A DNA stretch of 64,000 bases from Gemmatimonadaceae bacterium. Lineage in GTDB: Bacteria; Gemmatimonadota; Gemmatimonadetes; Gemmatimonadales; Gemmatimonadaceae. Location: positions 124,001 through 188,000 of the forward strand of contig DASQFN010000114.1 in the NCBI GenBank assembly GCA_035633115.1, read 5' to 3'. Positions 9,096 through 24,288 of the stretch are shown here, piece by piece. Below the pieces are notes generated by a model. It saw only the letters and a program-made list of their open reading frames with translations. It had not been told where the DNA came from and made no database searches. How positions within the stretch are numbered: the stretch's first letter is position 1; each line of letters opens with the position of its first letter. Made by a program: the position numbers and the translations under genes.

Positions 9096-9838
9096 CCCCC
9101 GCCGTCCATACGGAGAATCTGACAAAGACGTTCGGGTCTATCCGGGCAGTCGACGGAGTGACGCTCGACATCGAGCGGGGAGAAGTCTTCGGCGTCCTCG
9201 GACCGAACGGATCGGGAAAGACGACAACGATACGGATGCTGTGCGGGCTGCTCACGCCGACATCGGGCACGGCGACAGTCGCTGGGTTCGACGTGAGAAC
9301 GCAATCCGAGGATATCCGGCGAAACATCGGTTACATGTCACAGCGCTTCGGCATGTACCACGACATGACCGTTGCCGAGAATCTCGATTTCTACGCGTCG
9401 CTTTATGGATTGGCCGGCACGCAGAAGAAACAACGAATGGACGAGCTGTTCGCCGAGCTCGGGCTCGCGCCGCGGGCGAATCAGCTAGTCGGCACGCTGA
9501 GCGGCGGCTGGAAGCAGCGAGTCTCTCTCGCGTGCGCAATCGCACACAGACCCGTGATCCTCTTCCTCGACGAGCCGACTGCGGGGGTCGATCCCGCGGC
9601 GCGCCGCCAGTTCTGGGACATGATCTACACGCTCGCGAAGCAGGGAACGACTATCGTCGTCACCACGCACTACATGGATGAGGCAGCGCGCTGTCAGCGA
9701 ATTGCGTTTCTGTCTCGCGGACATTTGATCGCCCTTGGAACGGCTGAGGAGATCACCGCGCAGTTCGGCCAGCCCACGATTGAAGACGTGTTCATCGAGC
9801 TTCAGCGTCGCGATGAAGCGGAGACAGTCAAAACGTGA
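9092..9838 (+). CDS. ABC exporter ATP-binding protein
   Basis: The GTG at 9092 overlaps the HlyD stop (GTGA), giving a 248-residue protein. Walker A is GPNGSGKT, the Q-loop is in YMSQRFGMYHDM, the signature is LSGGWKQRV, Walker B is ILFLDEPTAGVD, and the H-loop is TTHYMDEA. The pattern (AGVDPAARRQFWD) is that of the CcmA/DrrA export group. It powers the ABC-2 permease encoded next, which overlaps it by 4 bases. Likely role: export of a drug, lipid or polysaccharide-like substrate together with the HlyD adaptor. The substrate cannot be determined. Confidence 0.92.
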   Translation: MTPAVHTENLTKTFGSIRAVDGVTLDIERGEVFGVLGPNGSGKTTTIRMLCGLLTPTSGTATVAGFDVRTQSEDIRRNIGYMSQRFGMYHDMTVAENLDFYASLYGLAGTQKKQRMDELFAELGLAPRANQLVGTLSGGWKQRVSLACAIAHRPVILFLDEPTAGVDPAARRQFWDMIYTLAKQGTTIVVTTHYMDEAARCQRIAFLSRGHLIALGTAEEITAQFGQPTIEDVFIELQRRDEAETVKT

Positions 9839-10998
9839 CAGGATCAGCAGCGACGACCGTCAAGAGCCCGATTACGACTCGGAGGAGTTTCCGGAGTCTC
9901 CTCGTGCCGATGCTCAAGAAGGAGTTCATCCAGATGCGAAGGGATCGGCTCACCTTTGCACTGATGGTCGGAATCCCGGTGATTCAGCTGGTTCTCTTTG
10001 GCTACGCTATTCGGACGGAGGTCCGGCACTTGCCGACGGTGGTGCTCGACGAATCACGCAGCTCCGAGAGCAGAAGTCTCGTGTCGGTGATGGAACAGAC
10101 ACAGAACTTCAGGATCGCGGGCCAGGCTTCCTCGCGGGCCCAGGTGAGAGACTGGATCGAGTCAGGGCGGGCCAAGGCCGCGATAATCATTCCGCCAGAT
10201 TTTCACACCGACCTGAAACGCCAGCGCACTGCACAGGCACAGGTGATCGTGGACGCGGCCGATCCGCTCGCGTCCGCTGCGGCAATTGGAGGTGCGGCTC
10301 TCGCCGCGTCGGTGCGCGCGACAGCAATCGCCGATCGTGGGGCGAGTCGTCCACCCCCGCTCGAGGTGCGCGTACGCCCGTGGTACAACCCTGCGCTGCG
10401 AAGCTCCATCTACATCGTGCCCGGGATCATCGGGGTGCTTCTCAGCCTGACCCTTCTCGCGATAACGAGCATTGCCATCGTGCGGGAGCGGGAGCACGGA
10501 ACGTTCGAGCAGCTCGTCGTCACGCCGGTCAGCAAGAGCGCGATCATGCTCGGCAAGCTGCTTCCGTTCGTCCTGGTTGGATATGTCCAGATGACGTCGA
10601 TCCTCATCCTCGGACGCATCCTCTTCGGCGTTCCGATACGAGGAAGCATCGTACTGCTCTATGTGTTGTCGCTCGGATTCATAGTTGCCAATCTGGGTAT
10701 CGGCCTTCTCGTGTCCACTCTTGTGAAGACGCAGATCCAGGCGATCCAGCTGAGCATCCTGCTCCTGATGCCGAATATCCTGCTCTCGGGCTTCATGTTT
10801 CCCCTCGAGGCGATGCCTGTCGTGGCGCAGTGGATCGCCCTCGCGCTTCCGCTGACCTACTATCTCACGATACTCCGGGGAATTCTTCTCAAGGGGGTAG
10901 GCATCAATTATTTATGGCACGAAACTCTCATCCTGGCGGGGTTTGCAGCGGTGCTGATCCTGATCAGCGTCAGGAGATTTTCGAAGACCGTCGGCTAA
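9835..10998 (+). CDS. ABC-2 type exporter permease
   Basis: This 387-residue permease starts with GTG in a 4-base overlap with the ATPase. One N-terminal membrane segment (ALMVGIPVIQLVLFGYAI) is followed by a large periplasmic loop (residues about 60-180). A cluster of five membrane segments ends the protein, including LEAMPVVAQWIALALPLTYY, typical of the YbhR/YhhJ ABC-2 group. EREHGTFEQLVVTPVSK is the conserved cytoplasmic coupling region. With the HlyD and ATPase genes it forms a complete three-gene efflux operon; only one permease gene is present, so it may act as a homodimer. Confidence 0.9.
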   Translation: MTGSAATTVKSPITTRRSFRSLLVPMLKKEFIQMRRDRLTFALMVGIPVIQLVLFGYAIRTEVRHLPTVVLDESRSSESRSLVSVMEQTQNFRIAGQASSRAQVRDWIESGRAKAAIIIPPDFHTDLKRQRTAQAQVIVDAADPLASAAAIGGAALAASVRATAIADRGASRPPPLEVRVRPWYNPALRSSIYIVPGIIGVLLSLTLLAITSIAIVREREHGTFEQLVVTPVSKSAIMLGKLLPFVLVGYVQMTSILILGRILFGVPIRGSIVLLYVLSLGFIVANLGIGLLVSTLVKTQIQAIQLSILLLMPNILLSGFMFPLEAMPVVAQWIALALPLTYYLTILRGILLKGVGINYLWHETLILAGFAAVLILISVRRFSKTVG

Positions 10999-11032
10999 AG
11001 AGGGAACGCCTCGCAATCAACAGGAGCTCGAG

Positions 11033-11461
11033 ATGCCCACGAGAAAGGCCAGTGCAGTATGGGAAGGCGGACTGAAGACCGGGACAGGCAACTACAGTGT
11101 CGAGAGTGGCTCCGCGACGGGAGAGTACAGCTTTGCGCGGTTCGCAGAAGGTGGTGCCGCGTCCAATCCTGAAGAGCTACTTGCCGCCGCAGAAGCGTCG
11201 TGCTTCAGCATGGCGTTCAGTGGCGCGCTGGAGAGAAATGGAACTCCGCCCACGAGAATCGCTACCGACGCTGCCTGTACGGTCGAAAAAGTCGGCGAGG
11301 GATTTCAGATCACGACGATGAAGCTGGATGTGCGCGCGTCGGTGCCGAATATAGATGACGCGAAGTTTCAGGAGCTAGCGCAGGCTACTCTAGCGGGCTG
11401 CCCGGTGTCGAAGGCACTCAAGGACAATATGAAAATGGAGCTGAACGCCCGGCTCGAATAG
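11033..11461 (+). CDS. OsmC-family peroxiredoxin
   Basis: This 142-residue protein has both redox Cys motifs of the OsmC/Ohr fold: AAEASCFSMAFSGAL and LAGCPVSKALK. NPEELLAAA, just before the first Cys, is characteristic of the OsmC branch, which reduces organic hydroperoxides. aggagctcgag lies just before the ATG. It ends directly against the stop of recQ, which lies on the other strand. It follows the exporter operon by 34 bases and may be read from the same transcript. Confidence 0.9.
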   Translation: MPTRKASAVWEGGLKTGTGNYSVESGSATGEYSFARFAEGGAASNPEELLAAAEASCFSMAFSGALERNGTPPTRIATDAACTVEKVGEGFQITTMKLDVRASVPNIDDAKFQELAQATLAGCPVSKALKDNMKMELNARLE

Positions 11462-12940
11462 CTACGCCGGCCTTGCCCACTCCAGTCTGGCGTCGCACGC
11501 ATCGCAATTGCCGCAGCACCACGTCCGGTCGACTTCCTCGCCGAAGTGCTCGAGAATGAACTTTGTGCGACAATCGGTCGTCTGACAGAACTGGATCATC
11601 GTTCCCAGTTTCTTCTGGTCGGCCGCGCGACGCTCCTCGTAGTCGAGCAGATCGCGACTCAGGTCGACTGACGTGAGGTTTCCCTGCAGCCGCTGCCAGC
11701 GGCCGCCTCGATGCTCGCGAACGAGGCCGTGGCGCTTGAGCAAGGCGAAGACAATCTTTGCCTTTCGCTGCGGGACCTCGGTGATATCGGAGATGTCGCT
11801 GAGCGCTACCGGCTGGTCGACCGGATATTTCTCAAGCGCGAGCGCGACGCGCGCCGCTTCCTCCACTTCCGGATACCGCCCGCCAAGGAAATAAGTCTGA
11901 ATCCGACGGTCCTCGACGCGGTATAGCATCGTGCAAAGCGCGGGCAGTCCGTCGCGACCCGCGCGTCCCGCCTCCTGGTAATAGGACTCGATCGATCCGG
12001 GGAAGTGGTAGTGAATCACGAATCGAATGTCCTGCTTGTCGATGCCGAGGCCAAAGGCGTTGGTGGCGATGATCGCCTTGGTCTCTCCACTCATGAACGA
12101 CTCCTGCACCGCTTTTCGCTCTGCTGCCGGCCGCTTGCCATGATAGAGCCCGACACTGTGGCGGTCGGAAAGCATCTCATAGAGTCGCTCCGCCTCCTTG
12201 ACGGTCGCGACGTACAGCACGCCGGACCCGGGGCTCTCTCTCAGAAGCTGCTCGACGACCGAGTCCTTGATACTGTCGTTGACGGTGCGTCTCACCTCGA
12301 AACGCAGATTCGGCCGCGCGAATCCCGTAATCGTGATGTGAGGATTCCGCATTCCGAGCTGGTGGACGATATCGTCCTGAACTTCCTGAGTCGCGGTCGC
12401 CGTCAGCGCCAATATCGGTGGGCGACCGAGGCGCTTGGCAATCGAGCCGAGCGAGAGGTAATCCGGCCGGAAGTCGTGTCCCCACTGACTGACGCAATGG
12501 GCTTCATCGATCACGAAGAGACTGACTTTGCGGCTGAGCAGGTGCTCGAAGAACCCTCGGTCCTTGAACCTTTCAGGCGTGAGGTAGAGAAGCTCGCCCT
12601 CGCCCGCCTGAATCTGCCGGTGCGCCTCGCGGGTCTCGAGTGTCGAGAGATGCGAATGCATCGCTACCGCATCAACACCCTGAGCCGTCATCTTGTCCTG
12701 TTGATCCTTCATCAGCGCGATCAGCGGGCTGACTACGACCGTGAGGCCCGGAAGGAGGAGCGCCGGAAGCTGGTAGATCACAGACTTCCCGCTTCCGGTC
12801 GGCATCACTACGAGAGCGTCACGACCTTCGAGAAGCGCTTTGATCGGTTCCCACTGGCCACGCCTGAAATTGGCATGACCGAACCGGTCCGTCAGCATGG
12901 AGCGGGCGGACTCCTTTGTAATTGGCTGCTGCATACGCAT
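11462..12940 (-). CDS. recQ: RecQ-family ATP-dependent DNA helicase, short form
   Basis: This is a 3'-5' helicase for recombination and fork repair. Motif I is MPTGSGKSVIYQLPALL, the DEAH box is VIDEAHCVSQWGHDFRPDY with the RecQ aromatic-rich loop, motif III is LALTATAT, and motif VI is YYQEAGRAGRDG. The C-terminal zinc-binding domain has four Cys (FCQTTDCRTK and WCCGNCDAC). At 492 residues it stops there and lacks the HRDC domain of E. coli RecQ. The second Met (codon at 12932-12934) has a better-placed agga than the first, so the start may be six bases further in. Confidence 0.92.
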   Translation of the reverse strand: MRMQQPITKESARSMLTDRFGHANFRRGQWEPIKALLEGRDALVVMPTGSGKSVIYQLPALLLPGLTVVVSPLIALMKDQQDKMTAQGVDAVAMHSHLSTLETREAHRQIQAGEGELLYLTPERFKDRGFFEHLLSRKVSLFVIDEAHCVSQWGHDFRPDYLSLGSIAKRLGRPPILALTATATQEVQDDIVHQLGMRNPHITITGFARPNLRFEVRRTVNDSIKDSVVEQLLRESPGSGVLYVATVKEAERLYEMLSDRHSVGLYHGKRPAAERKAVQESFMSGETKAIIATNAFGLGIDKQDIRFVIHYHFPGSIESYYQEAGRAGRDGLPALCTMLYRVEDRRIQTYFLGGRYPEVEEAARVALALEKYPVDQPVALSDISDITEVPQRKAKIVFALLKRHGLVREHRGGRWQRLQGNLTSVDLSRDLLDYEERRAADQKKLGTMIQFCQTTDCRTKFILEHFGEEVDRTWCCGNCDACDARLEWARPA

Positions 12941-13063
12941 TTCCTACAGGCACGAACTATTCCCGCGCGACGGCGCCCGGTGAAGGCGTATATTCAGCGC
13001 TAACTGCGTCGCGCGAAGCGCACCCTGGAAAAATAACCTCTCAGGTTTGAACGGGATGACTCT

Positions 13064-14236
13064 CTGAGCCGAGCGGGAACAAAGGATTCAATCCGCGTTT
13101 TCGTCATTTCGGCGCCCGGACTCGAGCAGATTCTTGCCTCGGAGATCCGGAAACTCGGCTTCCCCGCCGCCGAAACGGTCGAGGCCGGCGTGGGGCTCAC
13201 GGCATCGCTCGAGCAGGTGTACGAGCTCAATCTCCATCTCAGAACGGCGAGCAGGGTCATAGTCCGAGTGGCTGAGTTCCACGCCAGCACCTTTCATGAG
13301 CTGGAGCGGCGCGCTCGGCGAGTCATGTGGAGTGAGTATCTCCATCCAGGGTCTCGTGCCCGCTTTCGGGTGACCTGCAGAAAGTCGCGGCTCTTCCACT
13401 CGGATGCCGTAGCCCAGCGATTCGCTGAATCCGTGGTGAAGCAGGTTCCCGGAGTCGTAGTCGCCTCGGCGCATCGAGACCCAGCCGATATCGCCGATAG
13501 TGACGAGTCGGATACGGGGCCCGAGCAGCTGTTCATCGTGCGTCTCACTCACGACAACTGCGTCGTCAGTGCCGACAGCTCCGGCCAGCTGCTTCATCGC
13601 CGGGGATACCGGCAGGCAACAGGAAAGGCGCCGCTGAGGGAGACGCTTGCTGCCGCGATGCTGATTGGAAGCGGCTGGGACGGAGGCGCCGTGATGATCG
13701 ATCCGTTATGCGGCTCGGGGACGATAACGATCGAGGCTGCTCTCATTGCCCGGCAAATCGCGCCCGGAATCAACCGCGCATTCGCCTTTCAGGAATGGCC
13801 GAGCTACGAGAGCACCAAATGGGAGTCGCTCGTGGCGGAAGCGCGTGAGCGGGAACGACCGGCAGGGAGCCCGATCATGGGTTCCGACCGTGATGCGGGG
13901 GCGGTTCAATCCGCACGGGCAAATGCAGAGCGCGCCGGAGTCTCGGAAAGCGTTCTGCTCGAGGTGCGAGCGATTTCAGCTGTCGATTTCCCGCTTCCTC
14001 CCGGCTGGATCGTGACGAATCCGCCCTATGGCATTCGTGTCGGTGAGCGACGCCCGCTAAGAAATCTCTACGCGCAGCTTGGCAAGACAATTCGGTCGCG
14101 TGCTCGCGGTTATAGATTTGCTCTGCTATCCGCAGATACGATGCTCGACTCGGCCCTCGAGATTCCGCTAACGGAGGTTTTCCGGGCGAGGAATGGAGGC
14201 ATACCGGTTCGGTTTCTGAGGGGCCCGTCGGAATGA
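13064..14236 (+). CDS. THUMP-domain class I SAM-dependent RNA methyltransferase
   Basis: The N-terminal THUMP part reads VFVISAPGLEQILASEIRKLGF, then VWSEYLHPG-like and FHSDAVAQRFAESV patterns. The methyltransferase half has ETLAAAMLIGSGWDGG, motif I IDPLCGSGTITIEAAL, and the catalytic motif NPPYGIRVGE (NPPY). This matches the RlmK/L-YcbY/Trm14 group that methylates guanosine N2 in rRNA or tRNA. The start is a problem. The conserved N-terminus is open back to 13037 but contains no ATG, GTG or TTG before GTG 13190, which would remove about 40 THUMP residues. CTG 13064 is possible, or one base is missing after ATG 13056 (ATG ACT CTC then out of frame). Confidence 0.85.
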   Translation: MSRAGTKDSIRVFVISAPGLEQILASEIRKLGFPAAETVEAGVGLTASLEQVYELNLHLRTASRVIVRVAEFHASTFHELERRARRVMWSEYLHPGSRARFRVTCRKSRLFHSDAVAQRFAESVVKQVPGVVVASAHRDPADIADSDESDTGPEQLFIVRLTHDNCVVSADSSGQLLHRRGYRQATGKAPLRETLAAAMLIGSGWDGGAVMIDPLCGSGTITIEAALIARQIAPGINRAFAFQEWPSYESTKWESLVAEARERERPAGSPIMGSDRDAGAVQSARANAERAGVSESVLLEVRAISAVDFPLPPGWIVTNPPYGIRVGERRPLRNLYAQLGKTIRSRARGYRFALLSADTMLDSALEIPLTEVFRARNGGIPVRFLRGPSE

Positions 14237-14462
14237 ACGGCACCGAGGAGCGAGGAGGGCACGATGAGCGTCGGTGATCCGGTCGGTCTGCTGTCGGCTA
14301 ACCTCTAATAGCGACAGCGCTTTAGCCGCAAGCCGTAGAAGCCTCCTCCTCAAATCGGGCCGTCCCCCTCTAGGAAGCGGTCTCACTTTTGAATACAGTA
14401 AATCCGATTAGGCCCTTGCGTCACTTGTCCCGCCTGCGGCCGCCCCCACTTCTCCGATTGAA

Positions 14463-20503
<6,041 letters not shown>

Positions 20504-20519
<16 letters not shown>

Positions 20520-21379
20520 ACGACCGGCTACCGGGAGCCACAGGAACACCGGCGCAGTACGATCCGGATCTGGAGCAGCTCGAGGTGGAGCTCCTCCTCG
20601 CCGGCGTTTTCAAGCAGTATGGCTTCGATTTCAGGTCCTACGCCTACGCATCGATCAGGCGGCGGTTGTGGAAGAGAATCGAGGCCGAGGGACTGACGAC
20701 GATCAGCGGGCTTCAGGAACGCGTGCTGCACGAACCGGCGATGATGGAGCGATTGCTGCTCGACCTCTCCATCAACGTTACGGCGATGTTCCGGGATCCC
20801 GGATTCTATAAGGTGTTTCGTGAGCAGGTTGTGCCAGCGCTGCGGACGTATCCCTTCATCCGCTTGTGGCACGCCGGGTGCGCGACGGGCGAGGAAGTCT
20901 ATTCCATGACGATGCTGCTCGGGGAGGAGGGACTCTACGAGAGGTCACGGATCTACGCCACGGACATCAACGAGGTGGTGCTGCAGAAAGCGAAGGCGGG
21001 AATCTTTCCGATCGAACGAATGCAGGAGTACACGGAGAACTACATTGCCGCCGGCGGAAAGCGGGCTTTCTCGGACTACTACATCGCGAAATACGGAGGG
21101 GCGCTTTTTTCTCCAGCTCTCACGCGCAATGTCGTCTTCTCCCAGCACAACCTCGTTACGGACAGCTCCTTCAGTGAATTCAACGTGATTCTGTGCCGTA
21201 ATGTGCTCATCTACTTCGACAAGTCGCTTCAGGCGCGGGTGCACGAGCTCTTCTACAACAGCCTCGCAATGTTCGGAGTTCTCGCGCTCGGCAGCAGGGA
21301 ATCGCTACGTTTCTCGCCGTATGAGGACTCCTACGAGCAGATCAATGGGCCGGAAAAGATTTATCGGAAGGTGCAATGA
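20504..21379 (+). CDS. cheR: CheR-type protein-glutamate methyltransferase
   Basis: The GTG at 20504 lies inside the end of the giant kinase gene (16-base overlap) and gives 291 residues. The N-terminal helical CheR domain contains [20 protein letters not shown]. The SAM-binding core reads [15 protein letters not shown], then [15 protein letters not shown] and [14 protein letters not shown]. It should methylate Glu side chains from S-adenosylmethionine. No methyl-accepting chemoreceptor or CheA/CheW gene is in the window, so the substrate is unclear. The kinase's own coiled or HAMP region is one candidate (inference). It overlaps cheB by 4 bases (ATGA). Confidence 0.92.
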
Positions 21380-21978
21380 TCAGGGAGGGAACGCCGATCG
21401 TGGTCGTTGGTGCGTCATGGGGCGGACTGGCTGCGTTGAACTGTCTCATTGGCGGGCTGCCGGCCGATTTCGGAGCGCCCTTAACGATCGTGCAGCACCG
21501 TAGCCGTCACGCGGACAATCTCCTCGCGTCGCTGCTGCAGGATGTGACCCCCCTTCCAGTCGTGGAGATCGAGGACAAGGAGCCGCTTGTTCCGGGCAGT
21601 ATCTACATCGCGCCCGCCAACTATCACGTGCTCTTTGAAGATGGCCACCTCTCACTGACGACGGACCCCCTCGTTCGCTTCAGTCGCCCGTCCATCGACG
21701 TGACGTTCGTCTCCGCGGCCGACACGTATCTGAGTTCGGCCATCGGCGTTGTCCTCACCGGCGCGAACGACGACGGCGCCAGAGGGCTGCGGCATATCGT
21801 CGATCGCGGCGGCCGCGCAGTGGTGCAGGACCCTGCAACGGCCGAAAGCCCGGTCATGCCTAACGCGGCGCAAAGAGCCGTTCCCGAAGCCGACGTGGTT
21901 CCACTGGAGAAGCTGGCTGAGCATCTCGTCCGGATCGTCAGTCGCAAAGGTGCGCGACCGAGGAAAGCTGCGCTATGA
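21376..21978 (+). CDS. cheB: CheB-type methylesterase, catalytic domain only
   Basis: This 200-residue protein matches the C-terminal esterase domain of CheB, without the receiver domain that normally controls it. The triad is visible as S14 in VGASWGG, H41 in IVQHRSRH, and the Asp in LTGANDDGA (about D133). It should hydrolyse glutamyl methyl esters (or deamidate Gln) made by the neighbouring CheR. Control may come from the receiver domains of the flanking kinases, since none is fused here. It overlaps cheR upstream and the receiver-kinase downstream by 4 bases each. Confidence 0.92.
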   Translation: MIREGTPIVVVGASWGGLAALNCLIGGLPADFGAPLTIVQHRSRHADNLLASLLQDVTPLPVVEIEDKEPLVPGSIYIAPANYHVLFEDGHLSLTTDPLVRFSRPSIDVTFVSAADTYLSSAIGVVLTGANDDGARGLRHIVDRGGRAVVQDPATAESPVMPNAAQRAVPEADVVPLEKLAEHLVRIVSRKGARPRKAAL

Positions 21979-23258
21979 CGTCCGACCAGCGCGTCAAGAT
22001 TCTCCTCGTCGACGACCGCCCCGAGAATCTTCTCGCTCTCGAGGCTATCCTGGAGCCCCTCGGACAGATCCTCGTCTGCGCACACTCGGGCGAGGAAGCA
22101 TTGAAATGCGTGCTCCAGCATGACTTCGCCGCCATCCTGCTCGATGTGCAGATGCCCGAAATGAACGGGTTCGATGCAGCGCAGATCATAAAATCGCGCG
22201 AGAAGTCACGCTTCATCCCGATCATCTTCCTGAGCGCAATCAGCAAGGAGGACGCGTACGTCTTCAAGGGATACTCGATGGGCGCTGTCGATTACGTGTT
22301 CAAGCCCTTCAACCCCGACGTTTTGAGGTCGAAGGTCGCAGTGTTCGTGGACCTTTACCTGAAGCAGGAACAGATCAAGGAGCAGGCGGAGCTGCTGGCG
22401 GAGAGCGAGCGCCGCGAGCTCGAGCTTCAGCATCGAGCGGAGCTGCTGGAATCCGAGGCGAGGTCAGCAGCTCAGCTCGCGGAGCTGAACAATCAGCTGC
22501 ACAACAGACAGCTCGAGCTCGAGCAGGCAATGGGAGTGCGGAACCGTTTTTACGCGTCGATGAGTCACGAGCTGCGCACTCCAATCAACGCGGTCATCGG
22601 GTACAGCACACTGCTGATCGACAACATCTACGGGCCCTTGAATGAGAAGCAGCGCGAGGGTCTGCAGCGGACGCTGAAGGCCGCCCGGCACCTCCTCGAG
22701 CTGGTCAATGACGTTCTCGACTTGTCGAAGATCGAGGCCGGGAAAATCGAGCTGGCGCTTCAGCCAGTAAACGTGTCGACACTGATCGAGGACCTTTTCA
22801 TCACTGTTCGTCCGCTCGCCGACGAGTACGGGTCGCAGCTCTCGTTCGAGGCGCCGCCCGAGCCGCTCACAGTGACAACGGATCCCCGCCGCGTGAGACA
22901 GATACTGCTGAATCTTCTTTCGAACGCAATCAAGTTCGGCAAGAAGCAGCCAATCAAGGTCAGCTGCGCACGTACCGACGCCGGTGGGGTAACAATCAGT
23001 GTGATCGACAAGGGCGAGGGCATCTCTGAAGAAGACAGGGCCCGCGTCTTCGAGGAGTTCGTCCAGGTGTCACCTACTCAGCAGCCTGGTACCGGACTGG
23101 GACTCCCGATTTCCCGGAGATTGGCAATCCTGCTGGACGGCGCTCTCGAGATGGAGTCGATTCTTGGAGAAGGAAGCGTCTTCACGCTCACACTGCCCGC
23201 AGAAGCGACGCCCCGGAGCATCGACGTAGACGAGTTTTCGACGGCTACAGCGGCCTGA
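21975..23258 (+). CDS. Response regulator-histidine kinase fusion (REC-HisKA-HATPase)
   Basis: The N-terminal receiver domain has VDDRPEN and the phospho-acceptor D57 in ILLDVQMPEMNG. A coiled linker (residues about 130-185) follows. HisKA has H198 in [10 protein letters not shown], and the HATPase has NLLSNAIKF, KGEGISEED and GTGLGLPIS. It is soluble, at 427 residues. It is the last gene of the coupled kinase-cheR-cheB-kinase operon and may be phosphorylated by the giant hybrid kinase, then act as a second kinase. The final output is not encoded here. A weak ggcctc/gaggcc pairing lies about 10-45 bases after its stop. Confidence 0.92.
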   Translation: MTSDQRVKILLVDDRPENLLALEAILEPLGQILVCAHSGEEALKCVLQHDFAAILLDVQMPEMNGFDAAQIIKSREKSRFIPIIFLSAISKEDAYVFKGYSMGAVDYVFKPFNPDVLRSKVAVFVDLYLKQEQIKEQAELLAESERRELELQHRAELLESEARSAAQLAELNNQLHNRQLELEQAMGVRNRFYASMSHELRTPINAVIGYSTLLIDNIYGPLNEKQREGLQRTLKAARHLLELVNDVLDLSKIEAGKIELALQPVNVSTLIEDLFITVRPLADEYGSQLSFEAPPEPLTVTTDPRRVRQILLNLLSNAIKFGKKQPIKVSCARTDAGGVTISVIDKGEGISEEDRARVFEEFVQVSPTQQPGTGLGLPISRRLAILLDGALEMESILGEGSVFTLTLPAEATPRSIDVDEFSTATAA

Positions 23259-23308
23259 AACAGGGCCTCCCGGCGACCCCTAAAAAGAGGCCTTTACGAC
23301 GGCCCGGC

Positions 23309-23324
23309 TGGCACGGTCCCTGCC
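23309..23324 (+). promoter_or_regulatory. Sigma-54 type promoter (-24/-12)
   Basis: tggcacggtccctgcc matches the consensus TGGCACG-N4-TTGC except for one base of the -12 part (c for t). GG and GC are separated by exactly 10 bases, as required. It lies 49 bases before the ATG of the glycine-zipper lipoprotein. No activator site was recognised upstream. Confidence 0.6.
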
Positions 23325-23373
23325 CTATACCGTAGTCTGGGCGCGTTGAGCGGCCAACAATTCAGGAGGAATA

Positions 23374-23862
23374 ATGAGATTTAATCGAATGCTTATCCTG
23401 GTTCCGGCGGCCATATTGGCGGCCGCCTGCGGCCGTGATGATAGCAACAAGCGCGTGGATGAAGCGTTGAACTCCGATCTGTCGCTGGCGGCACAGGCCC
23501 GCCCGTACACGGCGTTGGACAGCATCTCCATGGCTGAGCGTGCAGCAATTGCTTCGGGCATCGCGCCCGTAGGGTACATCGGCGGACAGCCGGTCTACTC
23601 GACTCCTCGTACGACGGTGCAGACGAGCGCTCCGGTAAGACGTACGAGCACAAGGCGGTCTTCGGGAACCGTTTATTCGGCTCCTCGGCCGACGAGGATC
23701 ATCAAGCACACCAAGCGTGATGCCGCGATTGGTGCAGCTGCGGGTGCCGCGATCGGTGCCGTTACCAGCCGCGACAAACTCAAGGGCGCGGTTATCGGCG
23801 GTCTCGCCGGCGCAGTGCTCGGTGGAGTCATTGGAAACAACGTCGACGTGCAGAGGCGCTAA
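23374..23862 (+). CDS. Glycine-zipper lipoprotein, envelope-associated
   Basis: A strong ribosome site (aggagg) lies 5 bases before the ATG. The N-terminus has a signal peptide ending in LAAAC (C19). The middle is Ser/Thr/Arg/Pro-rich and low in complexity. The C-terminal 45 residues are a glycine zipper (GAAAGAAIGAV, GAVIGGLAGAVLGGVIG) of the type that packs in outer-membrane or inner-membrane assemblies. At 162 residues it resembles the OmpA/SlyB-like glycine-zipper group. A sigma-54-like promoter and a strong terminator bracket it, so it is probably transcribed alone, perhaps under envelope or stress signals. Confidence 0.75.
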   Translation: MRFNRMLILVPAAILAAACGRDDSNKRVDEALNSDLSLAAQARPYTALDSISMAERAAIASGIAPVGYIGGQPVYSTPRTTVQTSAPVRRTSTRRSSGTVYSAPRPTRIIKHTKRDAAIGAAAGAAIGAVTSRDKLKGAVIGGLAGAVLGGVIGNNVDVQRR

Positions 23863-23884
23863 CTCTGCCGACGGCTGATCAAAG

Positions 23885-23918
23885 CGCCCCGCATCTCTCT
23901 GAGATGCGGGGCGTTTTT
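23885..23918 (+). terminator. Strong rho-independent terminator
   Basis: A perfect 13-bp stem (cgccccgcatctc with gagatgcggggcg) has a 3-base loop and is followed by tttttgttt. It lies 22 bases after the glycine-zipper stop. Confidence 0.95.
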
Positions 23919-24042
23919 GTTTGCCGATATGGCAACCAAATCGCTTGGAAGACGCTCACGTTCCGCTTCCTAAAACAGCCCTTGAGTGTCTATTCTCGGC
24001 GTCCTCTGGGCAGGACATTCGGCCTCTTTCGCCTGAAATATT

Positions 24043-24232
24043 TGTGAGCTTGCCACAGAATCACAGAACCACAGAAAAAGCCAGTCTGCCTAGCGGGCGC
24101 CATTCTCAACTCATTCGAAAATGACGTCCTGCTTCTTTGGGGAACTGCAACTGCAAACAGTTCGCGGAATCGAGTGCTGTTCCAAAGTCCCTGCAGTCTT
24201 CTGTGTTTCTGTGTTTCTGTGGCAAGCTCACA
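24043..24232. repeat. Long inverted repeat in gene-free stretch before sucA
   Basis: The 426-base stretch between the lipoprotein and sucA has no credible gene. It holds two 34-base arms in inverted orientation, 24043-24076 and 24199-24232, matching at 32 of 34 positions. Each arm combines tgtgagcttgcc with a short-period run of acagaa-type triplets-plus-one (cacagaa x3). The 122 bases between contain a small 6-bp hairpin (gaactg/cagttc). It looks like a small non-autonomous or palindromic interspersed element. Other copies would lie outside the window. Confidence 0.7.
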
Positions 24233-24288
24233 GATCCCGGTCTGAACAGAGGATACGGGGCACGCGCGAGTCGCGTTAAATTAGGCGC

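Noticed and set aside
9735-11075. Long plus-strand frame overlapping the exporter permease
   Set aside because: Its product is Arg/Ser/Pro-rich without family motifs; the frame at 9835 carries the real permease.
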